NCBI GenBank assembly: GCA_024639125.1
Contig: JAHEJA010000012.1
Coordinates: 39,336 to 103,335, forward strand
DNA from: Paracoccaceae bacterium
GTDB lineage: Bacteria > Pseudomonadota > Alphaproteobacteria > Rhodobacterales > Rhodobacteraceae
Direction: 5' to 3'
Length of the DNA: 64,000 nucleotides
Under the pieces are notes generated by a model. That model saw nothing but the letters and a program-made list of their open reading frames with translations, made no database searches and was not told where the DNA came from. Made by a program: the position numbers and the translations under genes. Shown here in pieces: positions 17,433-27,015 of this stretch; position 1 is the stretch's first letter, and each line of letters begins with the position of its first letter.

Positions 17433-19781
17433 ATGACACTACAAGAGATTTTTGACACCATGGACTATGGAACCGCCCCTGAATCCGCAAGCGCCGCATT
17501 AGAGTGGATCGCCAAACATAATGGTACGTTCGGGCATTTCATCAACGGGTCGTTTACCAAAGCCAAGGATGGTTTTGACACAAAGAACCCTGCGACGGGC
17601 GAACGCCTTGCCGCTGTTAGTCAAGCCAACGCAGATGACATCAACACAGCCGTAACTGCCGCGCGTCATGCTCAGACAGAGTGGTGGGGATTGGGCGGCC
17701 ATGGACGGGCCAAGGTACTTTATGCACTTGCGCGGTTGCTGCAAAAACATGCTCGCCTCTTCGCAGTGCTAGAGACATTGGACAACGGAAAACCCATTCG
17801 TGAATCGCGCGACATCGACATCCCCTTGGCCCAGCGCCATTTCTATTATCATGCAGGCATGGCGCAATTGATGACAGCCGAGCTTGCGGATGCAGAACCC
17901 ATTGGCGTCTGTGGTCAAATTATTCCTTGGAATTTTCCGCTACTCATGTTGGCATGGAAAATTGCACCTGCTTTGGCTATGGGCAACACCGTTGTTTTGA
18001 AACCTGCCGAATATACATCGCTTACGGCACTTTTGTTTGCTGAAATCTGCCAAGAGGCCGGTGTGCCCAAGGGTGTGGTCAACATCGTCACAGGCGACGG
18101 AGCCGTTGGCGAACTGATTGTAGCGCATCCTGATATCGATAAAATCGCCTTTACCGGATCAACCGAAGTCGGGCGCAAAATCCGCCATGCAACCGCAGGA
18201 ACGGGCAAAGCGCTTACCTTGGAGTTGGGCGGAAAATCCCCATTTATCGTTTTTGAAGACGCTGATCTAGATAGCGCCGTCGAAGGAATCGTTGATGCCA
18301 TTTGGTTCAACCAAGGCCAAGTTTGCTGCGCAGGATCACGGCTGTTGGTGCAAGAAGGCATCGCAGATAAATTTCATAGCAAACTCAGATCGCGCATGGA
18401 TCGTCTTCGCGTTGGCGATCCAATGGACAAATCCATTGATATGGGCGCAATCGTCGATCCTGTTCAGCTAGAGCGCATCACACACATGGTTGCCGCCTGT
18501 AGCGATGGCACCTGCTATCAAGCGACGTTGGATCACACGTCATCCGGTTGTTTTTACCCACCAACATTGATCACAGGTTTGACCGCCGCTGATCCATTGA
18601 TGCAAGAAGAAGTGTTTGGCCCCGTATTGGCGTCCATGACCTTTCGCACACCGGCAGAAGCCATTCAGTTGGCCAACAACACGCGCTATGGGCTTGCTGC
18701 CTCAATATGGAGCGAAAACATCAACCTGTGCCTTGGGCTTGCCCCCAAGGTCAAAGCAGGTGTGATCTGGATCAATGGCACGAATATGTTTGATGCGTCC
18801 GCAGGCTTTGGCGGCCTCCGCGAAAGCGGCTTTGGTCGCGAAGGCGGCTGGGAAGGGCTGCGCGCCTATACCAAGCCCAAGGTCCAAGGCATCAAGATAC
18901 CACAGATTTCACCAAAAACAGGCTCTAACACAGTAGAAAATGGCCTAGACCGGACAGCAAAGCTATATATTGGTGGCAAGCAAACCCGCCCAGATAGCGG
19001 CTATTCCAAACCTGTTTTCGCCGCCAATGGAAGCTTTCTTGCTCACGTTCCAGAGGGCAGCAAAAAGGATATACGAAACGCGTCAGAAGCGGCTCAATCC
19101 GCGTCCAGCTGGTCTGGAACAACGGGTCATCTACGCGCGCAGATCCTTTATTACATTGCCGAAAACCTATCAGCCCGAAGCCAAGAATTCGCAAACCGAA
19201 TTGATGCCATGACAGGACAAGCCACAGGTCACAGCGAAGTCAACACAGCAATTGACCGGCTGTTTACCTATGGGGCATGGGCAGATAAATTCGACGGACG
19301 CATCTGCAACACACCCGTTCGCGGCGCCACCCTTGCGATGAACGAACCGGTTGGCGTTATCGGCGCACTTTGTCCAGACGAAGCACCACTTCTTGGTTTG
19401 GTTTCGGTTATGGCGCCAGCCATTGCAATGGGTAACCGCGTGATATTAATTGCCTCGGAACCCTATCCTTTGACCGCGACCGATTTTTATCAAATTCTAG
19501 ATACTTCGGATGTGCCAGCAGGTGTCGTGAACGTCATAACCGGTTCACACCAAGCACTGGCCCCCACGCTTGCATCCCATATGGATATCGACGCAGTTTG
19601 GAGCTTTTCATCGTCAGATGTGTCCAAAGCCATCGAAGCGGGATCCGCGACCAACCTGAAACGCACATGGGTAAATCATGGAGTAAATCCCGACTGGCAC
19701 AGCCAAAACGCCCAAGGCCGCGGTTTTCTAAACGCAGCAACCGACGTAAAAACCGTTTGGATTCCCTATGGCGAAGGTTGA
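17433..19781 (+). CDS. ALDH16-type aldehyde dehydrogenase with C-terminal pseudo-ALDH domain
   Basis: This 782-residue protein has two ALDH-like domains. The first (about 30-500) is complete: general base Glu264 in LELGGK, nucleophile Cys298 in NQGQVC, and the cofactor loop FTGSTEVGRKI. The second (about 505-780) keeps the Rossmann-like region (PVGVIGALCPDEAP, PAGVVNVITG) but lacks a catalytic Cys/Glu pair. This is the architecture of ALDH16, whose bacterial form is known structurally from Loktanella, a roseobacter. It follows deoC by 9 bp and probably oxidises acetaldehyde or glyceraldehyde-type products with NAD. Its 3' end overlaps the convergent transglycosylase gene by 16 bp. Confidence 0.92.
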   Translation: MTLQEIFDTMDYGTAPESASAALEWIAKHNGTFGHFINGSFTKAKDGFDTKNPATGERLAAVSQANADDINTAVTAARHAQTEWWGLGGHGRAKVLYALARLLQKHARLFAVLETLDNGKPIRESRDIDIPLAQRHFYYHAGMAQLMTAELADAEPIGVCGQIIPWNFPLLMLAWKIAPALAMGNTVVLKPAEYTSLTALLFAEICQEAGVPKGVVNIVTGDGAVGELIVAHPDIDKIAFTGSTEVGRKIRHATAGTGKALTLELGGKSPFIVFEDADLDSAVEGIVDAIWFNQGQVCCAGSRLLVQEGIADKFHSKLRSRMDRLRVGDPMDKSIDMGAIVDPVQLERITHMVAACSDGTCYQATLDHTSSGCFYPPTLITGLTAADPLMQEEVFGPVLASMTFRTPAEAIQLANNTRYGLAASIWSENINLCLGLAPKVKAGVIWINGTNMFDASAGFGGLRESGFGREGGWEGLRAYTKPKVQGIKIPQISPKTGSNTVENGLDRTAKLYIGGKQTRPDSGYSKPVFAANGSFLAHVPEGSKKDIRNASEAAQSASSWSGTTGHLRAQILYYIAENLSARSQEFANRIDAMTGQATGHSEVNTAIDRLFTYGAWADKFDGRICNTPVRGATLAMNEPVGVIGALCPDEAPLLGLVSVMAPAIAMGNRVILIASEPYPLTATDFYQILDTSDVPAGVVNVITGSHQALAPTLASHMDIDAVWSFSSSDVSKAIEAGSATNLKRTWVNHGVNPDWHSQNAQGRGFLNAATDVKTVWIPYGEG

Positions 19782-20833
19782 TTTTTGATCTGATCCAGCA
19801 AAGTTGCAGAGGGGTATCCATCTGCGACCAACCCAACCGATTTTTGATAGGCCCGCAACGCTGCATACGTGTTCGGGCCGAAAATACCATCGGCGCCAAA
19901 GGTATCAAACCCAAGCCGCGTCAGATGTTCCTGCAACGCAACCCGATCCACACGCAACAAAGCCGTATGTCCCTCTGGCCACGTAGGAAGCGTCCCACGC
20001 TTGGCAATTGCATCTGCCAAAAGACACACAGCAAACACATAGGTTTCAGAACGATTATAAGTTTCGACACATGCGAAATTTGACCCAACTAGAAACGCCG
20101 GACCCGACACACCCATGGGCAAAATCAAGGAAAGCGCATCCTGATCCAATGTCGTTTCAATGCCGATGTCAGCCCAGTCTTGTTTAGATTTCTGAATATG
20201 CCGCCCTACGGTGGTCACATCAAAATCAGGGGCAAGCCACACATTTTGTCCCCACGCATAACCCGTTTTCCAACCATGTTTGCTAAGGTAATTTGCACTA
20301 GAGGCCAAGGCATCCAATGGATTGTCCCCCCACAAAATCGGCACACCCGAATGATCAAACCCAACCGCAAAATCCCGATATGATGTGGGCATAAATTGCG
20401 TATGACCAAAAGCACCGGCCCAGCTTCCACATATCGCGGACACGTCAATATCAGTGTCTAACAAGGGCAAAAACGCCTCTAACTGACCGTTAAACAATGC
20501 TGCTCGGCGTCCATCATAGGCCAATGTTGCCAAGGCGTCGATCACGGGGATATCGCCTCTAATGTCACCATAGCGCGTTTCGACACCCCAAATCGCAACG
20601 ATAACTGCTGGATCAACGCCATAGAGCGTTTCTAATTTGGCCAACTCACAGGCAAAGGTCCTCAAATGCTCTTGCCCTGTTGTGATCCTGTCGGGTGTTA
20701 AAACCCGTTCTAAATATTGAGCCAGGGTCAGAGTGAATTCCGCCTGTGACCGGTCCTTTTCGATCACATCTCTGCGATATTCTGCTTGAATGCCGCGACT
20801 ATCACACCAGTGTTTAAACCCGTTATTGCTCAT
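19766..20833 (-). CDS. Lytic murein transglycosylase (MltB-like) with peptidoglycan-binding domain
   Basis: This 355-residue protein has a MltB-type transglycosylase domain with the catalytic glutamate in IWGVETRYGD near residue 86 and the fold marker GAFGHTQFMPTSYRD. A C-terminal peptidoglycan-binding domain 1 follows (GFDTFGADGIFGPNTYAALR). It would cleave murein with formation of 1,6-anhydro ends. Its ATG overlaps the rnr stop codon (ATGA), and no in-frame start lies upstream before a stop. The N-terminus MSNNGFKHWCDS shows no signal peptide, which is odd for a periplasmic enzyme. Confidence 0.87.
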   Translation of the reverse strand: MSNNGFKHWCDSRGIQAEYRRDVIEKDRSQAEFTLTLAQYLERVLTPDRITTGQEHLRTFACELAKLETLYGVDPAVIVAIWGVETRYGDIRGDIPVIDALATLAYDGRRAALFNGQLEAFLPLLDTDIDVSAICGSWAGAFGHTQFMPTSYRDFAVGFDHSGVPILWGDNPLDALASSANYLSKHGWKTGYAWGQNVWLAPDFDVTTVGRHIQKSKQDWADIGIETTLDQDALSLILPMGVSGPAFLVGSNFACVETYNRSETYVFAVCLLADAIAKRGTLPTWPEGHTALLRVDRVALQEHLTRLGFDTFGADGIFGPNTYAALRAYQKSVGLVADGYPSATLLDQIKNQPSP

Positions 20834-23079
20834 CTGGCTTTGCGTTGTACCTTGCGTTTGACTTTGTCAGTTTTGCGCTTGTGTTTCACGAGCTTGCGCT
20901 TGGATCCTTTTGAAAACTTGCGCGGCCCACGCGGCAATGCTGCGTCTTCTACGGATAGCAATTCAAAGGCGATCCCGCCAGCCACTGGTTCAGCTTCAGT
21001 CAATCGAACTGTTACGCGCTGCCCTAACTTCAAAAGCAAACCAGTTTCAGATCCCATTAAGGAATTCGATTGCTGATCATAGTGAAAGAATTCACGCCCC
21101 AAGGACCGCACGGGCACGATACCATCCGCTCCGCTTTCATCTATCCGCACAAACACGCCGAATTTCGCAACGCCACTGATGCGCCCCGTGAATTCATCGC
21201 CCATGCGCTCTGACAGATAAGCGGCCAAATAACGATCCGTTGTGTCACGTTCTGCCATCATTGACCGGCGCTCTGTCTCGGAAATATGCTTTGCTGTTTC
21301 GTCCAGACGTTCGACGTCTTGCGGGCTTAGACCGTCTTGGCCCCAACCATGTGACGACACCAAGGATCGATGCACAACCAAATCGGAATAACGTCGAATG
21401 GGCGACGTAAAATGTGCATAATTCTTAAGCGCCAACCCAAAGTGACCAAAGTTTACCGGACTGTAATAGGCCTGCGTCATCGCGCGCAACGTTGACATGT
21501 TTATCAACTCGGATTCTGGGGTATCTGCAGCCTGTTTCAATAGTTTGTTCAAATGCTTCGTCTGAAGCACTTGCCCCTTGGCCATCACCAACCCAGCAGC
21601 CTGCGCCACCTCGCGCAAGGATTCCAGTTTTTCTTGTGATGGTTCTTCGTGCACGCGATACAACAACGGTGATCGCTTTGCCCCCAAGGTTTCGGCGGCT
21701 GCAACATTAGCAAGGATCATGCATTCTTCGATCAAACGGTGCGCGTCTAGACGATCGCGAAAGTTAACGGATGCAACCTTGCCTGCATCTGTCAAAACAA
21801 TCTTACGTTCGGGTAAATCTAAATCAAGCGGCTGACGCGCATTTCGCGCAGTCACCAATGCAGCATAGGCCGCATACAACGGCTTAATAACAGTGTCTAA
21901 CAAAGGAGAAACCTTGTCATTCACATGCCCATCTATGGCGGCTTGCACCTCTTCATAATTCAGCGACGCTTTGGATGTCATCAATCCACGGTGAAAACTA
22001 TGGTCAATCTTTTCACCATCCGCCGTGATCCGCATCCTAACGGCGATACAGGCCCGTTCAACACCCTCATGCAAGGAACATAAATCACCTGAAAGCCTAT
22101 CCGGTAGCATAGGCACAACGCGATCTGGAAAATAGGTGGAATTGCCCCGTTTCCAAGCTTCCTGATCTAGGGCGCTCCCTGCTGTGACATAATGCGCGAC
22201 ATCTGCGATCGCGACCCAAATCACATGCCCCCCGGGGTTATCTGCTGCGTCGTCCGGATGCGCATAGCATGCGTCATCATGATCGCGCGCGTCATGTGGA
22301 TCAATCGTAACCAATGCCATTTCCCGAAGGTCTTCGCGTCCATCCAAACCAGCGGCCTGGTAGCGATCCGCTTCTGCAACCACATCATCGGGGAAATCAT
22401 CCGGGATATTATGCTGATGTATCGCAATCAAAGACACCGCTTTTGGCGCAGATGGATCCCCAAGACGCTCAACGACCTTAGCCCGAGGCAACCCCATGCG
22501 CCCCTTTGGTCCACTCTGCTGTGCCTCGACCAATTCACCGTCCTTGGCACCCGCCACACCAGCTTCGGGAACCAGCCACTCTTTACCAGACTTATCAATC
22601 GGAATAATCCGCCCACCTTCGGCTGTTTTACGAAAAACACCCAAAACGCGTGTCGCACTAGCGCCGATTTTACGAATAACGCGCCCTTCATATTGATGCA
22701 CGTCATCATCCACCAAGCCGACCTTGCACAACACGCGATCCCCGTAACCAACAGCAGGATCGCTCGACTTGAACACCATCAAAACCAATGGCTCTTGTCC
22801 TGAACCGTGCCATTCAACGGGACGCGCATACATGTCACCATCACTGGTTGGGTGCATCATTTGCAAAACCGACACAGGCGGTAAACGGTCAGGGTCGCGA
22901 TAGCTCTTATCCCGTTTACGTAAATGGCCTTCGTCTTCTAACTGTTTAAGCAACTGCTTTAAATCAATCCGCGCAGCACCTTTGATCCCAAAGGCTTTGG
23001 AAATATCACGTTTCGAACTTAGGGTCGGGTTCGCGGAAATCCACTCAAGGACTTCGGCTTTAGAAGGAAGCTTGCTCAT
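20830..23079 (-). CDS. rnr: Ribonuclease R
   Basis: This 749-residue 3'-5' exoribonuclease has an N-terminal winged-helix region, cold-shock RNA-binding domains, and the RNB catalytic domain with TIDPHDARDHDDACYA near residue 257, which supplies the metal-binding aspartates. An S1 domain follows (FTGRISGVAKFGVFVRIDE). The C-terminus is a lysine/arginine-rich tail typical of RNase R. It degrades structured RNA in the cytoplasm. It is coupled to the downstream transglycosylase gene by a 4-bp overlap. Confidence 0.95.
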   Translation of the reverse strand: MSKLPSKAEVLEWISANPTLSSKRDISKAFGIKGAARIDLKQLLKQLEDEGHLRKRDKSYRDPDRLPPVSVLQMMHPTSDGDMYARPVEWHGSGQEPLVLMVFKSSDPAVGYGDRVLCKVGLVDDDVHQYEGRVIRKIGASATRVLGVFRKTAEGGRIIPIDKSGKEWLVPEAGVAGAKDGELVEAQQSGPKGRMGLPRAKVVERLGDPSAPKAVSLIAIHQHNIPDDFPDDVVAEADRYQAAGLDGREDLREMALVTIDPHDARDHDDACYAHPDDAADNPGGHVIWVAIADVAHYVTAGSALDQEAWKRGNSTYFPDRVVPMLPDRLSGDLCSLHEGVERACIAVRMRITADGEKIDHSFHRGLMTSKASLNYEEVQAAIDGHVNDKVSPLLDTVIKPLYAAYAALVTARNARQPLDLDLPERKIVLTDAGKVASVNFRDRLDAHRLIEECMILANVAAAETLGAKRSPLLYRVHEEPSQEKLESLREVAQAAGLVMAKGQVLQTKHLNKLLKQAADTPESELINMSTLRAMTQAYYSPVNFGHFGLALKNYAHFTSPIRRYSDLVVHRSLVSSHGWGQDGLSPQDVERLDETAKHISETERRSMMAERDTTDRYLAAYLSERMGDEFTGRISGVAKFGVFVRIDESGADGIVPVRSLGREFFHYDQQSNSLMGSETGLLLKLGQRVTVRLTEAEPVAGGIAFELLSVEDAALPRGPRKFSKGSKRKLVKHKRKTDKVKRKVQRKAR

Positions 23080-23158
23080 ACGCTCCGCCTATCATGGAAA
23101 AGAAAAGCAGTCATCGGCAATCTCACTCCAACTCTGTCTTTCTTTTTGCCAAAAATAC

Positions 23159-23752
23159 TCACTTACCAAGATCGGCAACACTATCCACGTCGGATAATCT
23201 TGGCCCATAGCCAATACGCTTGTCTCCAAGCCGGGCCACAGTATCGGCTAGGGCATATTTTGTTGACCACCGGACACCGTCAAAAACACGCTCTGACATC
23301 TTTGGCCATCCCTTAGCACCAATCAACCAAAACCCCCCGTCAAAAGCTGGTCCAAACACCACATCATGCGACCCAAGCAGACGAAAACAATTTTGGATAT
23401 GGCGCTTTTGAATATCGGGTATGTCACCCCCAATTACACAGACCGGACCCAAGGTATGCGCAAACTGGCGCACCATACGTTGACCCAAGTCACCTTGCCC
23501 CTGTGGTCGCCGCGCGACATCAGCAGGCCAGATACGGCTTGTGAGCCCTTCTTTATCGGGGGATACTGCAATTTCAATACGCCAACGAGGATCCTTGAGA
23601 CGGCGTAAAAGTGAAGCGGTTTGATGACGAAACCACCACGCGGACGCCGTCATTCCGATATCACGTCCAAGCCGCGTTTTAACCCTTCCGGGGCGCGGTT
23701 CCTTGACCATCACAACAAGTGTCGGGCGTGATTTAACCGAAATATCCACCAA
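23159..23752 (-). CDS. DUF2064/TIGR04282 glycosyltransferase-like protein
   Basis: This 197-residue protein has a nucleotide-diphospho-sugar transferase-like fold: [18 protein letters not shown] near the N-terminus, [14 protein letters not shown] in the middle, and [17 protein letters not shown]. These are hallmarks of the DUF2064 (TIGR04282) family, some members of which lie in arsenosugar loci. No arsenic genes are present here, so the acceptor is unknown. It overlaps the 3' end of dapE by 20 bp and is probably co-transcribed with it. Confidence 0.8.
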   Translation of the reverse strand: MVDISVKSRPTLVVMVKEPRPGRVKTRLGRDIGMTASAWWFRHQTASLLRRLKDPRWRIEIAVSPDKEGLTSRIWPADVARRPQGQGDLGQRMVRQFAHTLGPVCVIGGDIPDIQKRHIQNCFRLLGSHDVVFGPAFDGGFWLIGAKGWPKMSERVFDGVRWSTKYALADTVARLGDKRIGYGPRLSDVDSVADLGK

Positions 23753-24878
23753 GGATCCGTGTATAGATTGCTTTCAACTGTCCTATTTGCGCAACCTCGA
23801 CGCGCTCGTCTACAGAATGCATCGTTTTGCCAACCAACCCAAATTCGGTCACTGGGCAGTGTTGTTTCACAAAGCGCGCATCCGACGTCCCGCCCGTTGT
23901 CGACATCTCTGGCGTAACACCCAATTCATCTTGGACAGCTTTGGCAATAAGATCAGACAGCTCCCCAGGAGGCGTGATAAAGCTTTCGCCCGAAACTTTG
24001 ATCGTCATCTCAAACGAGATGCCAGTTTCAGCGGCTACCTTGTCAACTTCGGCCTTGATCCAGTCCGTCAAACTGTCACCACTATGCGCATCGTTAAAGC
24101 GAATGTTGACCGTTGCCTTGGCAAATGCGGGGATAACATTTGTTGCTGGGTTACCAACATCTACTGTCGTTATCGCCAAGGTCGATTGATCGAAATGTTC
24201 TGTCCCTTGGTCCAATTCGTGCTGCGCCACACGATCGAGCAACCGAACCAGTGCCGTCACAGGATTGTTCGCACGATGTGGATAAGCAGAATGGCCTTGA
24301 ATACCCGTTGCTTTGAAAAAGACCGTCATCGACCCACGGCGACCGATCTTCATCATTTCACCCATGGTATTCGGGCTTGTTGGTTCACCGACCAAACAAT
24401 GGTCTATCTTTTCCCCATTGGCATCCATCCAATCTAGGATCGCGGTAGTGCCATCCAACGCGTCGCCTTCTTCGTCACCGGTGATCGTAATCACAATTGA
24501 CCCGTCGGGCGGCGTATCTTTTACAAAATCAATTGCAGCAGCCACAAAAGCAGCGACACCGGATTTCATATCCGTCGCGCCGCGACCATACATAAAACCG
24601 TCTTTTATTTCGGCTCCAAAAGGGTCCACTGACCAAGCCGCCGCATCCCCAATTGGCACAACATCCGTATGCCCATTGAACCCAAAACTCCGCCCATTAT
24701 TGCCAGCCCCCCAGCGTGCAAACAGGTTGTGAATTCCACCACGCTCGATACGTGTACAGGTAAAACCGTGCTCTGTGAGCAAACGCTCCAAGAGCGAAAT
24801 AGCCCCGCCTTCTTCTGGTGTAACAGATGGACAGCGGATCAAGTCAGCAGTTAGGGAAACGGGGTCAATTTGGGTCAT
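23733..24878 (-). CDS. dapE: Succinyl-diaminopimelate desuccinylase
   Basis: This 381-residue M20 metallopeptidase-family enzyme releases succinate from N-succinyl-LL-diaminopimelate in lysine and peptidoglycan precursor synthesis. The zinc ligand region [13 protein letters not shown] (near 68-80), [15 protein letters not shown], and the catalytic [12 protein letters not shown] are visible. The ATG at 24878 was preferred over a GTG two codons upstream. dapD, which makes the succinylated substrate upstream in the pathway, lies 2 kb away on the same strand. Confidence 0.95.
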   Translation of the reverse strand: MTQIDPVSLTADLIRCPSVTPEEGGAISLLERLLTEHGFTCTRIERGGIHNLFARWGAGNNGRSFGFNGHTDVVPIGDAAAWSVDPFGAEIKDGFMYGRGATDMKSGVAAFVAAAIDFVKDTPPDGSIVITITGDEEGDALDGTTAILDWMDANGEKIDHCLVGEPTSPNTMGEMMKIGRRGSMTVFFKATGIQGHSAYPHRANNPVTALVRLLDRVAQHELDQGTEHFDQSTLAITTVDVGNPATNVIPAFAKATVNIRFNDAHSGDSLTDWIKAEVDKVAAETGISFEMTIKVSGESFITPPGELSDLIAKAVQDELGVTPEMSTTGGTSDARFVKQHCPVTEFGLVGKTMHSVDERVEVAQIGQLKAIYTRILGGYFG

Positions 24879-24884
24879 TTTCAC

Positions 24885-25054
24885 TGATTTCTTTGATTTT
24901 GGTTGCCATAACTTACCCTAGCTCTTGCGCCAGAGCCACCCCAGAAATCCAGACACAATTCTTCACAAAGGCGTGCGTATGTGGCGATCCAGGCGTTTGG
25001 ACCATGACCACGGGTAAAACCGGTCAGACTTGGTCAAGCTTGGAATAGCAGGCT
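24885..25054. other. Gene-free gap between dapE and HAD gene
   Basis: These 170 bp hold no convincing gene. Short open stretches exist in several frames but none has a ribosome site or recognisable similarity. It probably carries the dapE promoter. Confidence 0.4.
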
Positions 25055-25708
25055 CTAAATTGGGAAATTCTGCATGACTTTGGCAGCAAAGTCATTTGGA
25101 GTCATGATCAAATCATCTGCACCCGCGGCCGTCAATTCATCGACAGACCCGAACCCATAAACCGCCCCAAGACATTTCATCGAATTGGCTTTGGCCCCGT
25201 CAACATCATATTTGCGATCACCCACCATGATGGCTTGGTCTGCTGTTATCCCCATCTGCGCAAGCCCATGTGCAATCAATGACGTTTTGTCAGAATGCGT
25301 TCCATCCGCTTGCGACCCGAATTGGTCTATCAGATAGGGCGCAATTCCAAAATGATCCGTAATCTTTACTGCATATGACAACGCTTTCGATGTCGCTAGG
25401 CACATGGAATAATCGGCCTCTTTCAGGATTTGCAATTGATCCAATATCCCGTCGTACAAGCTATTTTCCAAATACCCTGTGACCGAATACCTTTCTCGGT
25501 ATAATGCAACAGCATGATCAAGCTGACCTTCTGGTACACCCAATGTGCGAAACGTATCCCACAAAGGCGGCCCAATAATCCAAGACTGATCAGTGCTATG
25601 ATCCAGCGTCGCGCGCCCCATGCGATCAAGTGCATAATCAACACAGTTCAAAATCCCAGACGCTGCATTGGTCAACGTGCCGTCAAGATCCAAGAAAACA
25701 CAGCGCAT
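25055..25708 (-). CDS. HAD-family hydrolase (phosphoglycolate phosphatase-like)
   Basis: This 217-residue protein has the HAD motifs: I, FLDLDGTLTNAASG at the N-terminus with the nucleophilic aspartate; II/III, a serine/threonine and lysine around LATSKALSYAVKI; IV, IMVGDRKYDVDGAKAN. The inserted helical cap (C1 type) is that of the phosphoglycolate phosphatase/PhnX subfamily. It would hydrolyse a small phosphorylated metabolite in the cytoplasm. Its start codon overlaps the stop of the upstream small gene by one base (TAATG). A second, different HAD protein lies at 30169. Confidence 0.85.
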   Translation of the reverse strand: MRCVFLDLDGTLTNAASGILNCVDYALDRMGRATLDHSTDQSWIIGPPLWDTFRTLGVPEGQLDHAVALYRERYSVTGYLENSLYDGILDQLQILKEADYSMCLATSKALSYAVKITDHFGIAPYLIDQFGSQADGTHSDKTSLIAHGLAQMGITADQAIMVGDRKYDVDGAKANSMKCLGAVYGFGSVDELTAAGADDLIMTPNDFAAKVMQNFPI

Positions 25709-26058
25709 TATTGCATTGGCTTTCCGTCATAGAATGGCGTCATTTGGGCAACCACAACCGAATTCTCATCTAATGCACGTTGCATCAATTCGCGCTCATC
25801 ATCTTCGATGTCTTGACCTTCGGCTTCGCGTTCTTCGATGGTTCCGTATCCCGTCACATCAAGGGGAGCAAGGTCAGCTTGTTTTAAAATCGCAACCGTT
25901 TCACGTACGGCCTCGGCTTCGTCTACACCACTTGCATAGCACATCAATGCTGCACCCGATGCACCATCTGGAAGCCCATCATTTTTATTGCGCCCAACTT
26001 GAACCAGCAACGTGAAAACCTGTTGCTTTTTTATTTTTTTCTTTGATGTGTCTGACAT
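25708..26058 (-). CDS. Small conserved acidic protein of unknown function
   Basis: This 116-residue protein begins with a lysine-rich stretch (MSDTSKKKIKKQQVF), then a beta-alpha segment (GAALMCYASGVDEAEAVRETV) and an acidic region (EEREAEGQDIEDDERE). No known domain is recognised. The one-base overlap with the downstream HAD gene makes co-translation likely. It looks like a real gene because of its start context and codon use, but no function can be given. Confidence 0.65.
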   Translation of the reverse strand: MSDTSKKKIKKQQVFTLLVQVGRNKNDGLPDGASGAALMCYASGVDEAEAVRETVAILKQADLAPLDVTGYGTIEEREAEGQDIEDDERELMQRALDENSVVVAQMTPFYDGKPMQ

Positions 26059-26199
26059 GTGCGTGCTCTGTTTATGGGGCCTATATTGTTAGTTAATTGG
26101 CACAAACAGAAAAAGCAAATGCGCTTTACACACTATATTGAAACCAAGGGTCTTAACTTTTCTTTTTATGCGTGTATTTTCCCCTTCTAAGGAGCCAAA

Positions 26200-26964
26200 A
26201 TGATCATACCTATTTTGACGACACGGCAACGAGAAATTCTTGAATTTCTTTATGTTGGGGCGACACGAAAAGAGATAGCAAGTTCGCTTAATTTATCGCC
26301 TGAAACGGTAAAGATGCATACTAAGAATATTTTAGATAAATTCGACGCCACATCCGTCAGGGATGGCTTCAAGTTTATTTCTCAATATATCACTTACTAC
26401 GGGCGCGCGGGATTAGGCTATCAAACGTTTTTAAAAAACATTTATCATCGCTATGAAATAGGTCCCGATCTAACTACGTGCAAGGTTCGTCGCCTGTCTG
26501 AGGGCTATGTGGTACATGGCCCCTTGAAAGAACACGTATATTCCATTGGTGGCACAAATGACATTTTATCAAATGTAAAAATCAATAATGAAGTTCCCCG
26601 AAACCTTGAAACCTCGGGCGCTTTCATCAACTATAAAATGGCTTCAACGCCGCCCCTTAGGGATGGAGAAGAATTCACACGCGACCTGTCGTTCGACGCG
26701 CGTTCCATAAACGAGCAAAAGCTACATCAATCTAGCATTATTATTGGGACACCCGTTGCCAAAGTAACATTGGAAGTGGTGTTTCCACGGGGTATTCCGA
26801 ACTATATCAACGGGAGCGTCATAAAAGGTGTCAATCAAAGCAATCTAAAAGGCGAAAAGAACGTCACAATTGTGGAGAATGAAACATCTTATATTGTGGA
26901 AATTCTGTTTCCCGATAGTGAACAACAATATTCGATCGATTGGAAATTTGACACAAACTATTAA
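26200..26964 (+). CDS. Orphan LuxR-type HTH protein with C-terminal unknown domain
   Basis: This 254-residue protein has a LuxR/FixJ-type helix-turn-helix at its extreme N-terminus (LTTRQREILEFLYVGATRK to NILDKFDAT, about residues 6-51), followed by about 190 residues of beta-rich sequence with no recognised domain. In most LuxR-family regulators the HTH is C-terminal, so the order is inverted. A good ribosome site (AAGGAG) precedes the ATG. The gene is AT-richer than its neighbours and points opposite to the dap genes on both sides. It may be horizontally acquired. Target and signal are unknown. Confidence 0.78.
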   Translation: MIIPILTTRQREILEFLYVGATRKEIASSLNLSPETVKMHTKNILDKFDATSVRDGFKFISQYITYYGRAGLGYQTFLKNIYHRYEIGPDLTTCKVRRLSEGYVVHGPLKEHVYSIGGTNDILSNVKINNEVPRNLETSGAFINYKMASTPPLRDGEEFTRDLSFDARSINEQKLHQSSIIIGTPVAKVTLEVVFPRGIPNYINGSVIKGVNQSNLKGEKNVTIVENETSYIVEILFPDSEQQYSIDWKFDTNY

Positions 26965-26967
26965 AAA

Positions 26968-26985
26968 CAGGGCGCAAGCGCCCTG
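26968..26985 (+). terminator. Hairpin terminator after the LuxR-type gene
   Basis: CAGGGCGC / GCGCCCTG forms a perfect 8-bp stem with a 2-nt centre four bases after the stop codon and upstream of the convergent dapD end. It could end transcription from both sides. Confidence 0.55.
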
Positions 26986-27015
26986 AAATCAAGTGTTACT
27001 GTAACAAAGCTTAGC

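Noticed and set aside
23159..23752. Arsenosugar biosynthesis gene
   Set aside because: The family name mentions arsenosugars, but no ArsM or other arsenic genes are present, so that function is not supported.
24827..25048. A 73-codon plus-strand frame overlapping the dapE start
   Set aside because: Mostly antisense to dapE, no ribosome site and no recognisable domain.
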